DNA of 34,360 nt. Source: an uncultured Bacteroidales bacterium. GTDB lineage: Bacteria; Bacteroidota; Bacteroidia; Bacteroidales; Paludibacteraceae. Shown in pieces: positions 8,774 to 16,828 of this stretch (its first letter is position 1; each line of letters begins with the position of its first letter). A program made the translations under genes and the position numbers. The notes under the pieces are model-generated. The model worked only from the letters and a program-made list of their open reading frames with translations, did not search any database and was not told where the DNA came from. Location of the stretch: the NCBI GenBank assembly GCA_903901975.1, contig CAIUTB010000140.1, forward strand, positions 1 through 34,360, read 5' to 3'.

Positions 8774-8807
8774 GATTTGTTCATTAATTTGATTTGTTCA
8801 TTAATTT
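8774..8807. repeat. Two tandem copies of a 17-base repeat between sucD and sucC
   Basis: Identical copies of GATTTGTTCATTAATTT lie at 8774-8790 and 8791-8807. Related shorter GTTGATT motifs follow up to about 8830. They fall in the leader of sucD. The function, if any, is unknown. Confidence 0.8.
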
Positions 8808-8868
8808 GAGTGAGTTGATTGGGTTGATTGCTGATTTATTTATAGCTTAATCAAAATTCATATAATAT

Positions 8869-8899
8869 CAAACTTAATAAAGCTATTCAACAGATTCAA
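8869..8899 (-). promoter_or_regulatory. Possible internal promoter for sucD
   Basis: On the minus strand TAAGTTTG (8869-8876) fits the -7 consensus, with TTG (8897-8899) 20 bases upstream as a partial -33 box. It would give a leader of about 110 bases containing the tandem repeat. Confidence 0.4.
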
Positions 8900-8907
8900 C
8901 CTTTAAA

Positions 8908-10047
8908 CTAACTTACAAGTTTTGCCAAACGAATTGCTTCCTGAGCAGCTTCACTCAACGATTTTACAGTTGGTAAATTGTAATCGCTAATGATCTTCAA
9001 TCCTTCTTCGGCGTTAGTTCCCGATAACCGAATTACAATAGGAATAGTCACTTTCATTTGATCCAACGCTGAAACTAAACCACGTGCAACATCATCGCAA
9101 CGGGTAATTCCACCAAAGATATTAATCATAATTACTTTTACATTCTTATCGGAAAGCAATAAATTCATGGCATCAATTACCTTTTGTGGACTTGAACTGC
9201 CACCAATATCAAGGAAATTTGCCGGATTGCCACCATAATGTTTAATTACATCCATCGACGCCATTGCCAGACCGGCACCATTCACCATACAACCAATATC
9301 ACCTTCGAGACGGATATAAGTCAAGCCACTTTCATTGGCAGCAATCTCTTTCTTTTCATCCTCTGTCGGCTCATTTAATGCCTCAATATCGGCATGACGG
9401 TACAATGCGTTATCATCAAAATTCATTTTGCCATCCAATGCCAGCAGTTTACCCGCGTCAGTCACTACCAATGGATTGATTTCGACCAATGAAGCGTCAG
9501 TATCTAAAAATATTTGATATAATTTTTGAAACAAATCAGCTGCCTGTTTCACTAACGAAAAATCGTTAAATAGTGAAAATGCTATTTTACGAGCAAAAAA
9601 TGGCGACATACCCAAATCAGGGTCAATCGCAAATTTGTGAATAGCATCCGGGTTATCCTTAGCTACCTCTTCAATTTCCACACCGCCTTCGGCACTTCCC
9701 ATAAATACAACCGATTTTGTGTTACGGTCGATGGTTAACCCAACGTAAAATTCGGAATTAAACTTTACTCCTTCAGCCACCAGTACTTTTTCTACGGTGT
9801 AACCTTTAATGTCCATTCCCAGAATCTGATCAGCCGCTTCACGAGCTGCATCGATCGTGCGAGCTAGTTTTACTCCACCTGCTTTTCCTCTTCCGCCTGC
9901 CAACACTTGTGCTTTAACAACAACCGGTAAGCCTAATTTTTCAGCTGCACTGCAAACTTCTTCTGTTGTGTAACATACAATTTCTTTTGTTACCGGAATT
10001 GAATAATGCGAAAAAATCTCTTTTGCTTGGTATTCGTGAATCTTCAT
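8908..10047 (-). CDS. sucC: Succinyl-CoA synthetase beta subunit
   Basis: Beta subunit of succinate-CoA ligase, which carries the ATP-grasp nucleotide-binding domain and the succinate site. The 379 residues are normal for the family. Visible are the start MKIHEYQAKEIFSHYSIPV, the nucleotide-binding stretch VVKAQVLAGGRGKAGGVKLA, the metal-binding region LVEINPLVVT, GKMNFDDNALYRH, the succinate-site loop GCMVNGAGLAMASMD, and a C-terminal flavodoxin-like domain (NIFGGITRCDDVARG). It is the first gene of the sucCD pair, and a good promoter lies about 120-150 bases upstream. Confidence 0.97.
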   Translation of the reverse strand: MKIHEYQAKEIFSHYSIPVTKEIVCYTTEEVCSAAEKLGLPVVVKAQVLAGGRGKAGGVKLARTIDAAREAADQILGMDIKGYTVEKVLVAEGVKFNSEFYVGLTIDRNTKSVVFMGSAEGGVEIEEVAKDNPDAIHKFAIDPDLGMSPFFARKIAFSLFNDFSLVKQAADLFQKLYQIFLDTDASLVEINPLVVTDAGKLLALDGKMNFDDNALYRHADIEALNEPTEDEKKEIAANESGLTYIRLEGDIGCMVNGAGLAMASMDVIKHYGGNPANFLDIGGSSSPQKVIDAMNLLLSDKNVKVIMINIFGGITRCDDVARGLVSALDQMKVTIPIVIRLSGTNAEEGLKIISDYNLPTVKSLSEAAQEAIRLAKLVS

Positions 10048-10165
10048 TTGTTAATAATTTATTTTTTTTAGCAGTCAACAACATCTTTCCGGTTTGAACA
10101 GAAACATTTCATTGAATAATTTTTATTTGAGATAAAAAATTGTGGAATGTTTTAATTTCGAAGCC

Positions 10166-10195
10166 CAAACTTACAAATTTTTTATCAAATCCAAA
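10166..10195 (-). promoter_or_regulatory. Promoter for sucC
   Basis: On the minus strand TTTG (10192-10195) and TAAGTTTG (10166-10173) are separated by 18 bases, matching the Bacteroidota -33/-7 pattern. The leader would be about 110 bases. Confidence 0.6.
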
Positions 10196-10353
10196 CAATG
10201 TGAGCTTGTTAAATCTACAACCTTTGCACAAATTATGATTTCATGTGCTGTTTATTAGTGGAAATTAACTATGTTGCAGATTTGGACAAAGTTCAAACCT
10301 GTAATTTTGACATTTTATTCATAGATTTTTTAGTTCTTGAACATCTAATCATT

Positions 10354-10384
10354 TTTGATTTGCGAAATCAATTCTGTATATTTG
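10354..10384 (+). promoter_or_regulatory. Promoter for the ECF sigma factor operon
   Basis: TTTG (10354-10357) and TATATTTG (10377-10384) are 19 bases apart and match the housekeeping Bacteroidota promoter closely. Transcription would start about 60 bases before the sigma gene. Confidence 0.65.
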
Positions 10385-10452
10385 TCAGTCAAAATTAAAC
10401 CATAGCTCCAAAACTAAGTCAACATTGTAGAATTTCAACTGATGATAAAAAG

Positions 10453-11001
10453 ATGAGTGTTTCGGAACAGGAATTATTAAATCTGCTCAAACAGCCTAAA
10501 AAACGCAGTGAAGCATTTTCCGGGTTGGTTCGCACCTATCAGGAGCGTCTCTATTGGCACATTCGTAAAATGCTGCTTTCACACGAAGATTCGAACGACG
10601 TATTGCAAAATACCTTTATGAAAGCCTGGAACGGGCTGGAAGGTTTTCGTGCTGAATCGCAAATTTCGACCTGGCTTTATCGCATTGCAACGAACGAAAC
10701 ACTTACTTTTTTGGCTAACAAACGGATGCGGAATACCAATTCACTGGATGACGTGGAAGATGGTCTGTTGTTCAATCTGAGAGCTGATAGTTATTTTAAT
10801 GGAGACGAACTTCAACTCAGGTTACAAGAAGCCATACGTACTTTACCAGAAAAACAGCGTTTAGTTTTCAATATGAAATATTTTGATGATATAACGTACG
10901 AGGAAATGGAAGCTATTCTGGGAACGTCTGTCGGAGCGTTGAAAGCTTCGTACCATTATGCGGTAAAAAAAATTGAGAAGTTCTTTCATGATGAAAAGTA
11001 A
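10453..11001 (+). CDS. ECF-type RNA polymerase sigma factor
   Basis: This 182-residue alternative sigma factor directs RNA polymerase to a small regulon. Sigma region 2 is clear (LVRTYQERLYWHIRKMLLSH, DSNDVLQNTFMKAWNGLEGF, STWLYRIATNETL). Region 4 follows at about 120-178 (LPEKQRLVFNMKYFDDITYEE and GTSVGALKASYHYAVKKIE). There is no region 1.1 or 3, as usual for the extracytoplasmic-function group. The two genes behind it encode a membrane protein and a periplasmic protein, which suggests control by an envelope signal through a sigma/anti-sigma/sensor arrangement. That arrangement is inferred from gene order. The promoter is of the housekeeping type, so no autoregulation is evident. Confidence 0.92.
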   Translation: MSVSEQELLNLLKQPKKRSEAFSGLVRTYQERLYWHIRKMLLSHEDSNDVLQNTFMKAWNGLEGFRAESQISTWLYRIATNETLTFLANKRMRNTNSLDDVEDGLLFNLRADSYFNGDELQLRLQEAIRTLPEKQRLVFNMKYFDDITYEEMEAILGTSVGALKASYHYAVKKIEKFFHDEK

Positions 11002-11074
11002 TAACCGAACATTTTATAGTTAATAAATATACTCGAATTTAAACCAAAACAAAAATAATCAGTCTAAGTAATAT

Positions 11075-11386
11075 ATGAAAACAGACAATAAAATATCAGT
11101 TCAAGAAATAGATAAGGCATTGCCTTTCAGCGTTCCTGAAAACTATTTCAATGATTTTGCAGCTCAAATTGACAAACAAATTGGCTACAAAAAAGTGACT
11201 GTGCGCTTTATCAGACCTTGGATGTATGCAGCAGCTGTATTTATAGGAATCGTGCTAATGGGTCAGGTGTTTTACATTTCAAACCGCCAAAAGAACCTTA
11301 CTGCAGAAAATTATGAAACCTATGTCATGGCTCAGGTTGACGAATCATCTGTTGTAGATTATTACGTAAACGAACCTTCAAAATAA
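11075..11386 (+). CDS. Small single-span membrane protein, candidate anti-sigma factor
   Basis: This 103-residue protein has a cytoplasmic N-terminal part (about 1-47) containing LPFSVPENYFNDFAAQID, one membrane helix (about 48-68) and a short periplasmic tail rich in acidic residues. The PENYF segment recurs in small membrane proteins encoded after ECF sigma genes in Bacteroidota. There is no zinc-binding HxxxCxxC motif of the ZAS anti-sigma family. Position, size and topology make it the best candidate for the inhibitor of the adjacent sigma factor, but no family match proves that role. It starts 73 bases after the sigma gene and ends 22 bases before the next gene. Confidence 0.7.
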   Translation: MKTDNKISVQEIDKALPFSVPENYFNDFAAQIDKQIGYKKVTVRFIRPWMYAAAVFIGIVLMGQVFYISNRQKNLTAENYETYVMAQVDESSVVDYYVNEPSK

Positions 11387-11408
11387 ATCATCATAAACCA
11401 CACGCCCA

Positions 11409-11888
11409 ATGAAAACGATCAAACATAAACTGCTTTTATTTTTGGCATTTTTCTCTCTTGTTTTGTCAGCACAAGAAAATAAACCTTTCCCCAGAGTGGA
11501 AGATATGCATAACCGTAAATGGCAGTTTATTGTTGAGAAAACCAAACTGACGCCAGCTGAAGCTGATGCTGTTCAGCCTGTTTTTATGGAATACGAAAAG
11601 TCACTATGGGCTTTTCATGCGAAAAATGGAGAGTTTTTTCATTCTATGAAAAATAAAATGAAAGACCAGAATGTAAATTACTCAGAAATCAACGACCGAT
11701 ATGTAGAAATGGGTATGAATCAGGCACAAATGTTTAAAAATTATCATCTAAAACTCCGTAAATTATTGCCATCCGAAACACTTTTTCGATATTATAGAGT
11801 CGAAAGAGAGTTCAAGCGAGAGTTGCTTCAAGATCTGAAAAACCATCCAAAGCAAGGGAAAAGACCTCAAAATCAAGACATTGAATAA
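11409..11888 (+). CDS. Periplasmic Spy/CpxP-like helical protein
   Basis: This 159-residue protein has a signal peptide (cleavage likely near LVLSAQ, about residue 21) and a charged, mainly helical mature part with KLTPAEADAVQPVFMEYEKS. That resembles the LTxEQ-type helices of the Spy/CpxP/CnrX group of periplasmic sensors and chaperones. It has several Met and His residues (for example HSMKNKM and EMGMNQAQMF), which in that group can serve metal binding. As the third gene of the ECF operon it may sense envelope stress or a metal, or act as a periplasmic chaperone. Assignment is by fold-level resemblance only. Confidence 0.65.
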   Translation: MKTIKHKLLLFLAFFSLVLSAQENKPFPRVEDMHNRKWQFIVEKTKLTPAEADAVQPVFMEYEKSLWAFHAKNGEFFHSMKNKMKDQNVNYSEINDRYVEMGMNQAQMFKNYHLKLRKLLPSETLFRYYRVEREFKRELLQDLKNHPKQGKRPQNQDIE

Positions 11889-11913
11889 TTTTCGACCAAA
11901 TCAACCCCTTGGG

Positions 11914-11945
11914 TTGGTTTAAAATAAAAAAAACACTATCTTTGC
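11914..11945 (+). promoter_or_regulatory. Promoter for tRNA-Cys
   Basis: TATCTTTGC (11937-11945) is an excellent -7 box, and TTG (11914-11916) lies 20 bases upstream. Transcription would begin near 11952, just before the tRNA. Confidence 0.75.
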
Positions 11946-11959
11946 AGACCGAAAAACAA

Positions 11960-12030
11960 GGTTCGTTGGCCGAGTGGCTAGGCACCGGTCTGCAAAACCG
12001 ATTACGGCGGTTCGAATCCGCCACGAACCT
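11960..12030 (+). tRNA. tRNA-Cys (anticodon GCA)
   Basis: The acceptor arms GGTTCGT/ACGAACC pair perfectly. The anticodon loop is CTGCAAA (GCA), the T arm is GGCGG/CCGCC with loop TTCGAAT, and the discriminator is T. CCA is not encoded. The outermost anticodon-stem pair is a C-A mismatch. It has its own promoter and terminator. Confidence 0.95.
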
Positions 12031-12035
12031 CATTG

Positions 12036-12088
12036 AAACCTTCTTAGCGCTGTAATTAAAATCCGGCAACTAAGAAGGTTTTCTTTTT
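12036..12088 (+). terminator. Terminator after tRNA-Cys
   Basis: Arms AAACCTTCTTAG (12036-12047) and CTAAGAAGGTTT (12070-12081) form a 12-bp stem with a 22-base loop, followed by a T-rich run. Confidence 0.85.
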
Positions 12089-12134
12089 TTCAATCGTTTG
12101 CGGATATAATTTAGAAAGTTTAGCAATATAACGA

Positions 12135-12163
12135 TTTGTTTAATGAATCAATAATTAAATTTG
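12135..12163 (+). promoter_or_regulatory. Possible promoter for the 4-alpha-glucanotransferase gene
   Basis: TTTG (12135-12138) and TAAATTTG (12156-12163) are spaced by 17 bases. The leader would be only about 20 bases. Confidence 0.45.
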
Positions 12164-12188
12164 TAACGAAATACTCATTACAAATATT

Positions 12189-14861
12189 ATGAAAGTAAAG
12201 TTCAGCATTCATTTTAAAACAAACTGGGGACAGTCTCTGGTTTTGTTTATACATACTTCGCCCGATACAACACAAAGCGTGATTATGAGTTGTAGCGATA
12301 AATCGCTGTGGACAGCCGAAGTCAATCTCGATTCAAACTTATCCGGAATTTCATATCAGTATTCTTTGCTTAATGCTGATAAATCTTCGGTTAATGAGTA
12401 CGGCGGTATTCGTCAGGTTCAGTTTCAGGTAGCGAAGGAGACTATTTCAATCAAAGATTACTGGCGTGCTTCGTATGGCGACAGTCCATTTATAAGTGCT
12501 GCCTTTTCAGATTGTTTTTTTAAACGGGAAGCACAACTACCGCCCGTTACAAAACAGAGCGACAATTTATTTCTGTCTATTAATTGTCCGCAAATGGAGC
12601 CCAATCATCATTTTGCCATTGTAGGAAATCAGGAAGCACTTGGCAACTGGGATGTTTCACGTAAAGTAAAACTGAATGAAGCTGGATATCCTCTTTGGAA
12701 TATTGCCCTTGACGCCACCAAAATAAAATTTCCGATTGAATACAAATACCTCATTGTTGATACCGCAACTGAGGAAGTACTGGCATGGGGTGGCGGTCCA
12801 AACCGATTAGTAGAAAAAGCTGATAAACAAGCGCTTACCATTGTAAATGATGAACATTTTATCCGAACCATTCCTTCATGGAAAGGAGCTGGAGTGGCCA
12901 TCCCTGTATTTTCGCTCCGCAGCGAAGAGAGTTTTGGTAGCGGTGAATTCTACGATTTAAAAAAGATGGTGGACTGGGCAAAGCGTACCGGACAACATAT
13001 TATTCAGACCCTGCCCATTAACGACACAATTTTGTATCATACCAATTACGACTCCTATCCCTACAATGCCGTTTCGGTATATGCACTTCATCCTATTTAT
13101 TTGCATTTGGAAAAAGTTGGAACACTGAAAACCAAAAAACTTAAGGATTATTTCGAAGCTAAAAAGCTGGAATTGAATGCTAAAACGTTTTCTGATTATC
13201 AGAACGTGATGAGTGCAAAATGGGAGTATTTTAAAATTGTATATCCAAATGAAAGTGCTGCTGTATTTAGTTCTTCTGAATATAAAAAATTCTTCGAAGC
13301 CAACAAAGAGTGGCTTGTTCCCTATGCTGCTTTTTCGTATTTGCGTGACCTAAACGGCACACCTGAATTTGGAAAATGGCCAAAACACATCAATTATAAC
13401 AAAGCTGAAATAGAAGAACTGACTTCGTCTGACAAATCACATTACAATGAAATAGCAATCTTTTATTTTCTTCAATATCATCTCCATAAACAGTTGGTTG
13501 AAGTGCATGATTATGCCCGTGCCAAGGGAATTGCCATTAAAGGTGATATCCCGATTGGAGTAAGTCCGCGGAGTGTGGATGCGTGGGTTGAACCTGATTT
13601 ATTCAATACCAACGTGCAGGCGGGTGCGCCTCCGGATGATTTTTCGGCTACCGGTCAAAACTGGGGTTTTCCGACCTATAACTGGGAAGGGATGGAGAAA
13701 AACGGCTACCAATGGTGGCGGAAACGTTTCCAGAAACTCGCCGAATACTTTGATGCTTATCGTATTGATCATATTTTAGGTTTTTTCCGTATATGGGAAA
13801 TTCCGGTGGATGCTGTATGGGGTTTGACAGGTAGTTTTCATCCGGCATTGCCATTTACCCGCCATGACCTCGAAGCAAAAGGATTGTGGTGGGACGAAAA
13901 TCGATTTCTAAAACCTTATCTGAAAGAACATGTGCTCTACGCCACTTTCGGTAAATATACCGACGATGTGATTCGTGAATATCTGTTGCAGGACGGTTGG
14001 CAAAATTATAAATTCAAACCTGAATTTAACACTCAGAAAAAAATTGAAGCGCATTTTGCATCGTTGGGTTACAATTTCGGAAACAAAGAAGTATTGATTC
14101 GTGACGGCTTATATATGCTTCATTGTGAAGTGCTTTTTGTTCGTGATTCACGCGACTCAAAGAAATTCCATCCGCGCATTTCAATGCAGAGTTCGGCTAC
14201 CTTCCGTGACCTGCCGGATGAAATGCGCCGCTTGCTAGACCGTATTTACGTTGATTATTTCTATCACCGTCATACTGAATTCTGGAAACAACAGGCTTTG
14301 AAAAAGTTACCGGCTTTGATTTCGTCGACCAATATGCTCGTTTGCGGAGAAGATTTGGGTATGGTACCCGATTCAGTGCCCGATGTTATGAACGCGTTGG
14401 AAATTGTGAGTCTGGAAATTCAGCGTATGCCCAAAAAACCGAATACCGAATTTGCCTTGCCGGCCGATGCTCCTTACCGATCAGTTTGTACTACCGGAAC
14501 ACACGACATGAACCCTTTACGAGCCTGGTGGGAAGAAGATCACGCCATTTCACAACGCTATTATAATCAGGTTCTTGGAATGCAGGGGCCTGCACCCCTT
14601 GAATGTCAAACCTGGATTATCGAACGAATTATTCAGCAACACCTCGATTCTAAAGCGATGTTGATTATTTTGCCGTGGCAGGATTGGATTGCCATTGATG
14701 CCGGATTGCGTCACGAACATCCATTCGCTGAGCGTATAAATGTACCGAGCAATCCACGTAATTTCTGGTGCTATCGCATGCATATTACCTTAGAACAATT
14801 GCTGTCTGAAGACCGATTTAATGACAAAGTGAGGGAAATGATTTCGACCTCAGGTCGTTAA
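12189..14861 (+). CDS. malQ: 4-alpha-glucanotransferase (GH77) with two N-terminal CBM20 domains
   Basis: Transfers alpha-1,4-glucan chains (disproportionating enzyme, EC 2.4.1.25) in maltodextrin or glycogen metabolism, in the cytoplasm; no signal peptide is present. The 890 residues divide into a first starch-binding CBM20 domain (about 1-105), a second (about 125-220, FAIVGNQEALGNWD) and the GH77 barrel (from about 228, GAGVAIPVFSLRSEESFGSG). The catalytic residues can be located by motif: nucleophile Asp527 in AYRIDHILGFF, acid/base Glu721 in CGEDLGMVPDSV, and Asp773 in GTHDMNPLRAWW. The layout resembles plant DPE2 rather than the shorter E. coli MalQ, and it is common in Bacteroidota. 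DPE2-type enzymes act on maltose and branched glucans. The gene has its own likely promoter and does not sit in a starch-use cluster here. Confidence 0.93.
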   Translation: MKVKFSIHFKTNWGQSLVLFIHTSPDTTQSVIMSCSDKSLWTAEVNLDSNLSGISYQYSLLNADKSSVNEYGGIRQVQFQVAKETISIKDYWRASYGDSPFISAAFSDCFFKREAQLPPVTKQSDNLFLSINCPQMEPNHHFAIVGNQEALGNWDVSRKVKLNEAGYPLWNIALDATKIKFPIEYKYLIVDTATEEVLAWGGGPNRLVEKADKQALTIVNDEHFIRTIPSWKGAGVAIPVFSLRSEESFGSGEFYDLKKMVDWAKRTGQHIIQTLPINDTILYHTNYDSYPYNAVSVYALHPIYLHLEKVGTLKTKKLKDYFEAKKLELNAKTFSDYQNVMSAKWEYFKIVYPNESAAVFSSSEYKKFFEANKEWLVPYAAFSYLRDLNGTPEFGKWPKHINYNKAEIEELTSSDKSHYNEIAIFYFLQYHLHKQLVEVHDYARAKGIAIKGDIPIGVSPRSVDAWVEPDLFNTNVQAGAPPDDFSATGQNWGFPTYNWEGMEKNGYQWWRKRFQKLAEYFDAYRIDHILGFFRIWEIPVDAVWGLTGSFHPALPFTRHDLEAKGLWWDENRFLKPYLKEHVLYATFGKYTDDVIREYLLQDGWQNYKFKPEFNTQKKIEAHFASLGYNFGNKEVLIRDGLYMLHCEVLFVRDSRDSKKFHPRISMQSSATFRDLPDEMRRLLDRIYVDYFYHRHTEFWKQQALKKLPALISSTNMLVCGEDLGMVPDSVPDVMNALEIVSLEIQRMPKKPNTEFALPADAPYRSVCTTGTHDMNPLRAWWEEDHAISQRYYNQVLGMQGPAPLECQTWIIERIIQQHLDSKAMLIILPWQDWIAIDAGLRHEHPFAERINVPSNPRNFWCYRMHITLEQLLSEDRFNDKVREMISTSGR

Positions 14862-14862
14862 T

Positions 14863-14892
14863 TGACAGTTTACAATTGATAGTTTACAATTA
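14863..14892. repeat. Short imperfect tandem repeat before purM
   Basis: Two adjacent near-identical units, TGACAGTTTACAATT and GATAGTTTACAATTA, begin immediately after the malQ stop. No clear promoter consensus is visible in 14862-14986. Confidence 0.6.
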
Positions 14893-14986
14893 AATAAAAA
14901 AACAAAATACAGTATAAAACTCCCGACAATGGGGAAGCAAATTAACAATTAATTGATTTATCTGTCAATCAACCAATAACCGAACC

Positions 14987-16153
14987 ATGAGCGATCAACG
15001 TTACAATTTAAGAGGAGTTTCAGCATCGAAAGAAGATGTACATAATGCCATCAAGAACATTGACAAAGGATTGTATCCGAATGCATTTTGTAAAATTATT
15101 CCTGATTTTCTCGGGAATGACCCTGATTATTGCAACATTATGCATGCCGATGGTGCCGGAACTAAATCGTCCTTAGCATATATTTACTGGCGCGAAACGG
15201 GTGATATTTCGGTATGGAAAGGTATTGCTCAGGATGCACTGATTATGAATATCGACGACTTACTGTGCATTGGAGCAACCGATAATATTTTACTTTCATC
15301 GACCATAGGTCGCAATAAGAATCTGATTCCGGGAGAAGTGATTTCGGCCATAATAAACGGCACCAATGAGTTGGTGACCGAACTTGCTGAAATGGGCGTG
15401 AACATCTACCCTACCGGTGGCGAAACTGCTGATGTGGGCGATATTGTGCGAACCATTATTGTCGACAGCACCGTGACCTGCCGTATGAAACGCTCTGATG
15501 TTATTGACAATGCAAACATTATGCCCGGCGATGTGATTGTTGGACTTTCGTCCAGCGGGCAGGCCACCTACGAAAAAGAATACAACGGCGGTATGGGCAG
15601 CAATGGTCTGACTTCGGCACGCCACGATGTCTTTGCGAATTATCTGGCTGTAAAATATCCCGAAAGTTACAATCCGGAAATACCGCTAGATTTGGCTTAC
15701 TCGGGTTCGTGTATGTTAACAGACGAGATAGAAGGCTTAGGTATTAATGCCGGGAAACTGGTTCTCTCCCCTACCCGTACCTATGCGCCGGTGGTAAAAA
15801 AATTGCTGGCGGAAATGCGTCCGAACATTCACGGCATGGTTCATTGTTCCGGTGGTGCACAAACCAAAATCCTTCATTTTGTGGACAAGTTGAAAGTGCT
15901 AAAAAACAATCTTTTCCCCGTTCCACCTTTGTTTCAACTGATACAAAAAGAGTCAAAAACCGACTGGAAAGAGATGTACAAGGTATTCAATATGGGTCAC
16001 CGGCTGGAAGTTTATCTTCCTGCTGAATTTGCTCAACAAGTGATTGAAATATCAAAATCCTTTAATATTGATGCTCAAATCATAGGTTACTGCGAAGCTT
16101 CCGACAAAAAAGAACTGCTGATTGAAAGCGAATTTGGAAGGTTTGAGTATTGA
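14987..16153 (+). CDS. purM: Phosphoribosylformylglycinamidine cyclo-ligase (AIR synthetase)
   Basis: Catalyses the fifth step of purine synthesis: ATP-dependent closure of formylglycinamidine ribonucleotide to aminoimidazole ribonucleotide (EC 6.3.3.1). The 388 residues are longer than the E. coli enzyme (about 345) and match the Bacteroidota version. Visible are the substrate-handling loop HADGAGTKSSLAY, DALIMNIDDLLCIGA, the glycine-rich PTGGETADVGDIVRT, GDVIVGLSSSGQATY, and the C-terminal AIRS domain (HGMVHCSGGAQTKILHF and VFNMGHRLEVYLP). It is monocistronic: a hairpin terminator directly follows, and the next gene is convergent. Confidence 0.93.
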   Translation: MSDQRYNLRGVSASKEDVHNAIKNIDKGLYPNAFCKIIPDFLGNDPDYCNIMHADGAGTKSSLAYIYWRETGDISVWKGIAQDALIMNIDDLLCIGATDNILLSSTIGRNKNLIPGEVISAIINGTNELVTELAEMGVNIYPTGGETADVGDIVRTIIVDSTVTCRMKRSDVIDNANIMPGDVIVGLSSSGQATYEKEYNGGMGSNGLTSARHDVFANYLAVKYPESYNPEIPLDLAYSGSCMLTDEIEGLGINAGKLVLSPTRTYAPVVKKLLAEMRPNIHGMVHCSGGAQTKILHFVDKLKVLKNNLFPVPPLFQLIQKESKTDWKEMYKVFNMGHRLEVYLPAEFAQQVIEISKSFNIDAQIIGYCEASDKKELLIESEFGRFEY

Positions 16154-16154
16154 T

Positions 16155-16186
16155 AAAAAAAGCTGAAATAAATTTCAGCTTTTTTT
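16155..16186. terminator. Bidirectional terminator between purM and the convergent lipoprotein gene
   Basis: Arms AAAAAAAGCTGAAAT and ATTTCAGCTTTTTT pair with a 2-base centre. There are A and T runs on both sides, so it can act on both strands. Confidence 0.85.
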
Positions 16187-16673
16187 ATTCTTTATATTTC
16201 CCCGCCAGTTTGAGTTGAGCAATGAATTTAGCCCATGCTGCTTCACGCTTCTGAAAGTTTAAAAACCGTAGGGTATTAGTTTCGATACTGCTTATATGGG
16301 CAGGATAGCCATCGGCAAAGTAATACTTCCCATCCTGCAAGTTGTGATTCAGCACCAAATCATTTACCATGGAAGACATAATATCAGAAGTCACCCTGAA
16401 AGCAAACAGCGAGTCAGTACCCGAATAACAGCTTAGCTTCTGACAGGCATTCACTCTGCTCACCGCAGCCGAATCGCTGAAACTTAATTCGCCTGTATGT
16501 CCATTTACCCAATTGATGTTATCGGCAGTAAAAACAACTGTATCTTTCAGCATAGAAGAATACATAGGAATTCCCCTGAAGGTGATTCGCGAAGCGATAA
16601 TTTCTTTTGTGTCGCACGAAGGGAGAAAAATCAGTTGCAACAACAAGGCTGAGTAAAATAATACTCGTTTCAT
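16185..16673 (-). CDS. Small lipoprotein of unknown function
   Basis: This 162-residue protein has a lipoprotein signal peptide ending in FLPSC (Cys20). The mature part has no motif I recognise. It contains two Cys in VNACQKLSCYSG that could form a disulfide, and an aromatic, charged C-terminus (FQKREAAWAKFIAQLKLAGK). I used the ATG at 16673 because the upstream extension is not protein-like and lies over the -7 box at 16699-16706. It is convergent with purM and divergent from the carboxypeptidase gene. I do not recognise a function. Confidence 0.75.
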   Translation of the reverse strand: MKRVLFYSALLLQLIFLPSCDTKEIIASRITFRGIPMYSSMLKDTVVFTADNINWVNGHTGELSFSDSAAVSRVNACQKLSCYSGTDSLFAFRVTSDIMSSMVNDLVLNHNLQDGKYYFADGYPAHISSIETNTLRFLNFQKREAAWAKFIAQLKLAGKYKE

Positions 16674-16698
16674 ACTATATCTTTGATTTTCATCTCTG

Positions 16699-16706
16699 CA
16701 AATATA
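16699..16706 (-). promoter_or_regulatory. -7 element for the small lipoprotein gene
   Basis: On the minus strand TATATTTG, followed by C, exactly fits the Bacteroidota -7 consensus and lies 26 bases before the start codon. No good -33 box is visible. Confidence 0.55.
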
Positions 16707-16791
16707 GATATTCAGTATGAAATCAGTATGGTTTATATTGAAATATTTCGTCTTAAATGCCAACATTTACCCACAAATCGTTTTTTCTCTT

Positions 16792-16799
16792 TACTTTTG
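16792..16799 (+). promoter_or_regulatory. -7 element for the D-Ala-D-Ala carboxypeptidase gene
   Basis: TACTTTTG matches TAnnTTTG and lies 30 bases before the chosen ATG at 16829. It supports that start over the earlier in-frame ATG at 16757. The -33 box is weak. Confidence 0.5.
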
Positions 16800-16828
16800 T
16801 GTCACAAAGTTCTTTTAAACCGAAAAAC

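Larger units (their letters stand above)
10048..10452. other. Divergent intergenic region between sucC and the ECF sigma gene
   Basis: This 405-base non-coding stretch holds the sucC promoter (minus strand) and the sigma factor promoter (plus strand), described separately. The remainder, about 10200-10350, shows no reading frame or strong hairpin that I can support. Confidence 0.6.

Noticed and set aside
15296-15625. Long minus-strand frame inside purM
   Set aside because: Antisense shadow of a well-supported gene. The His- and Gly-rich composition reflects the opposite-strand codon pattern.
16757-16828. Earlier ATG for the S13 carboxypeptidase
   Set aside because: It would place 24 residues before the signal peptide and lies upstream of the -7 box at 16792-16799.
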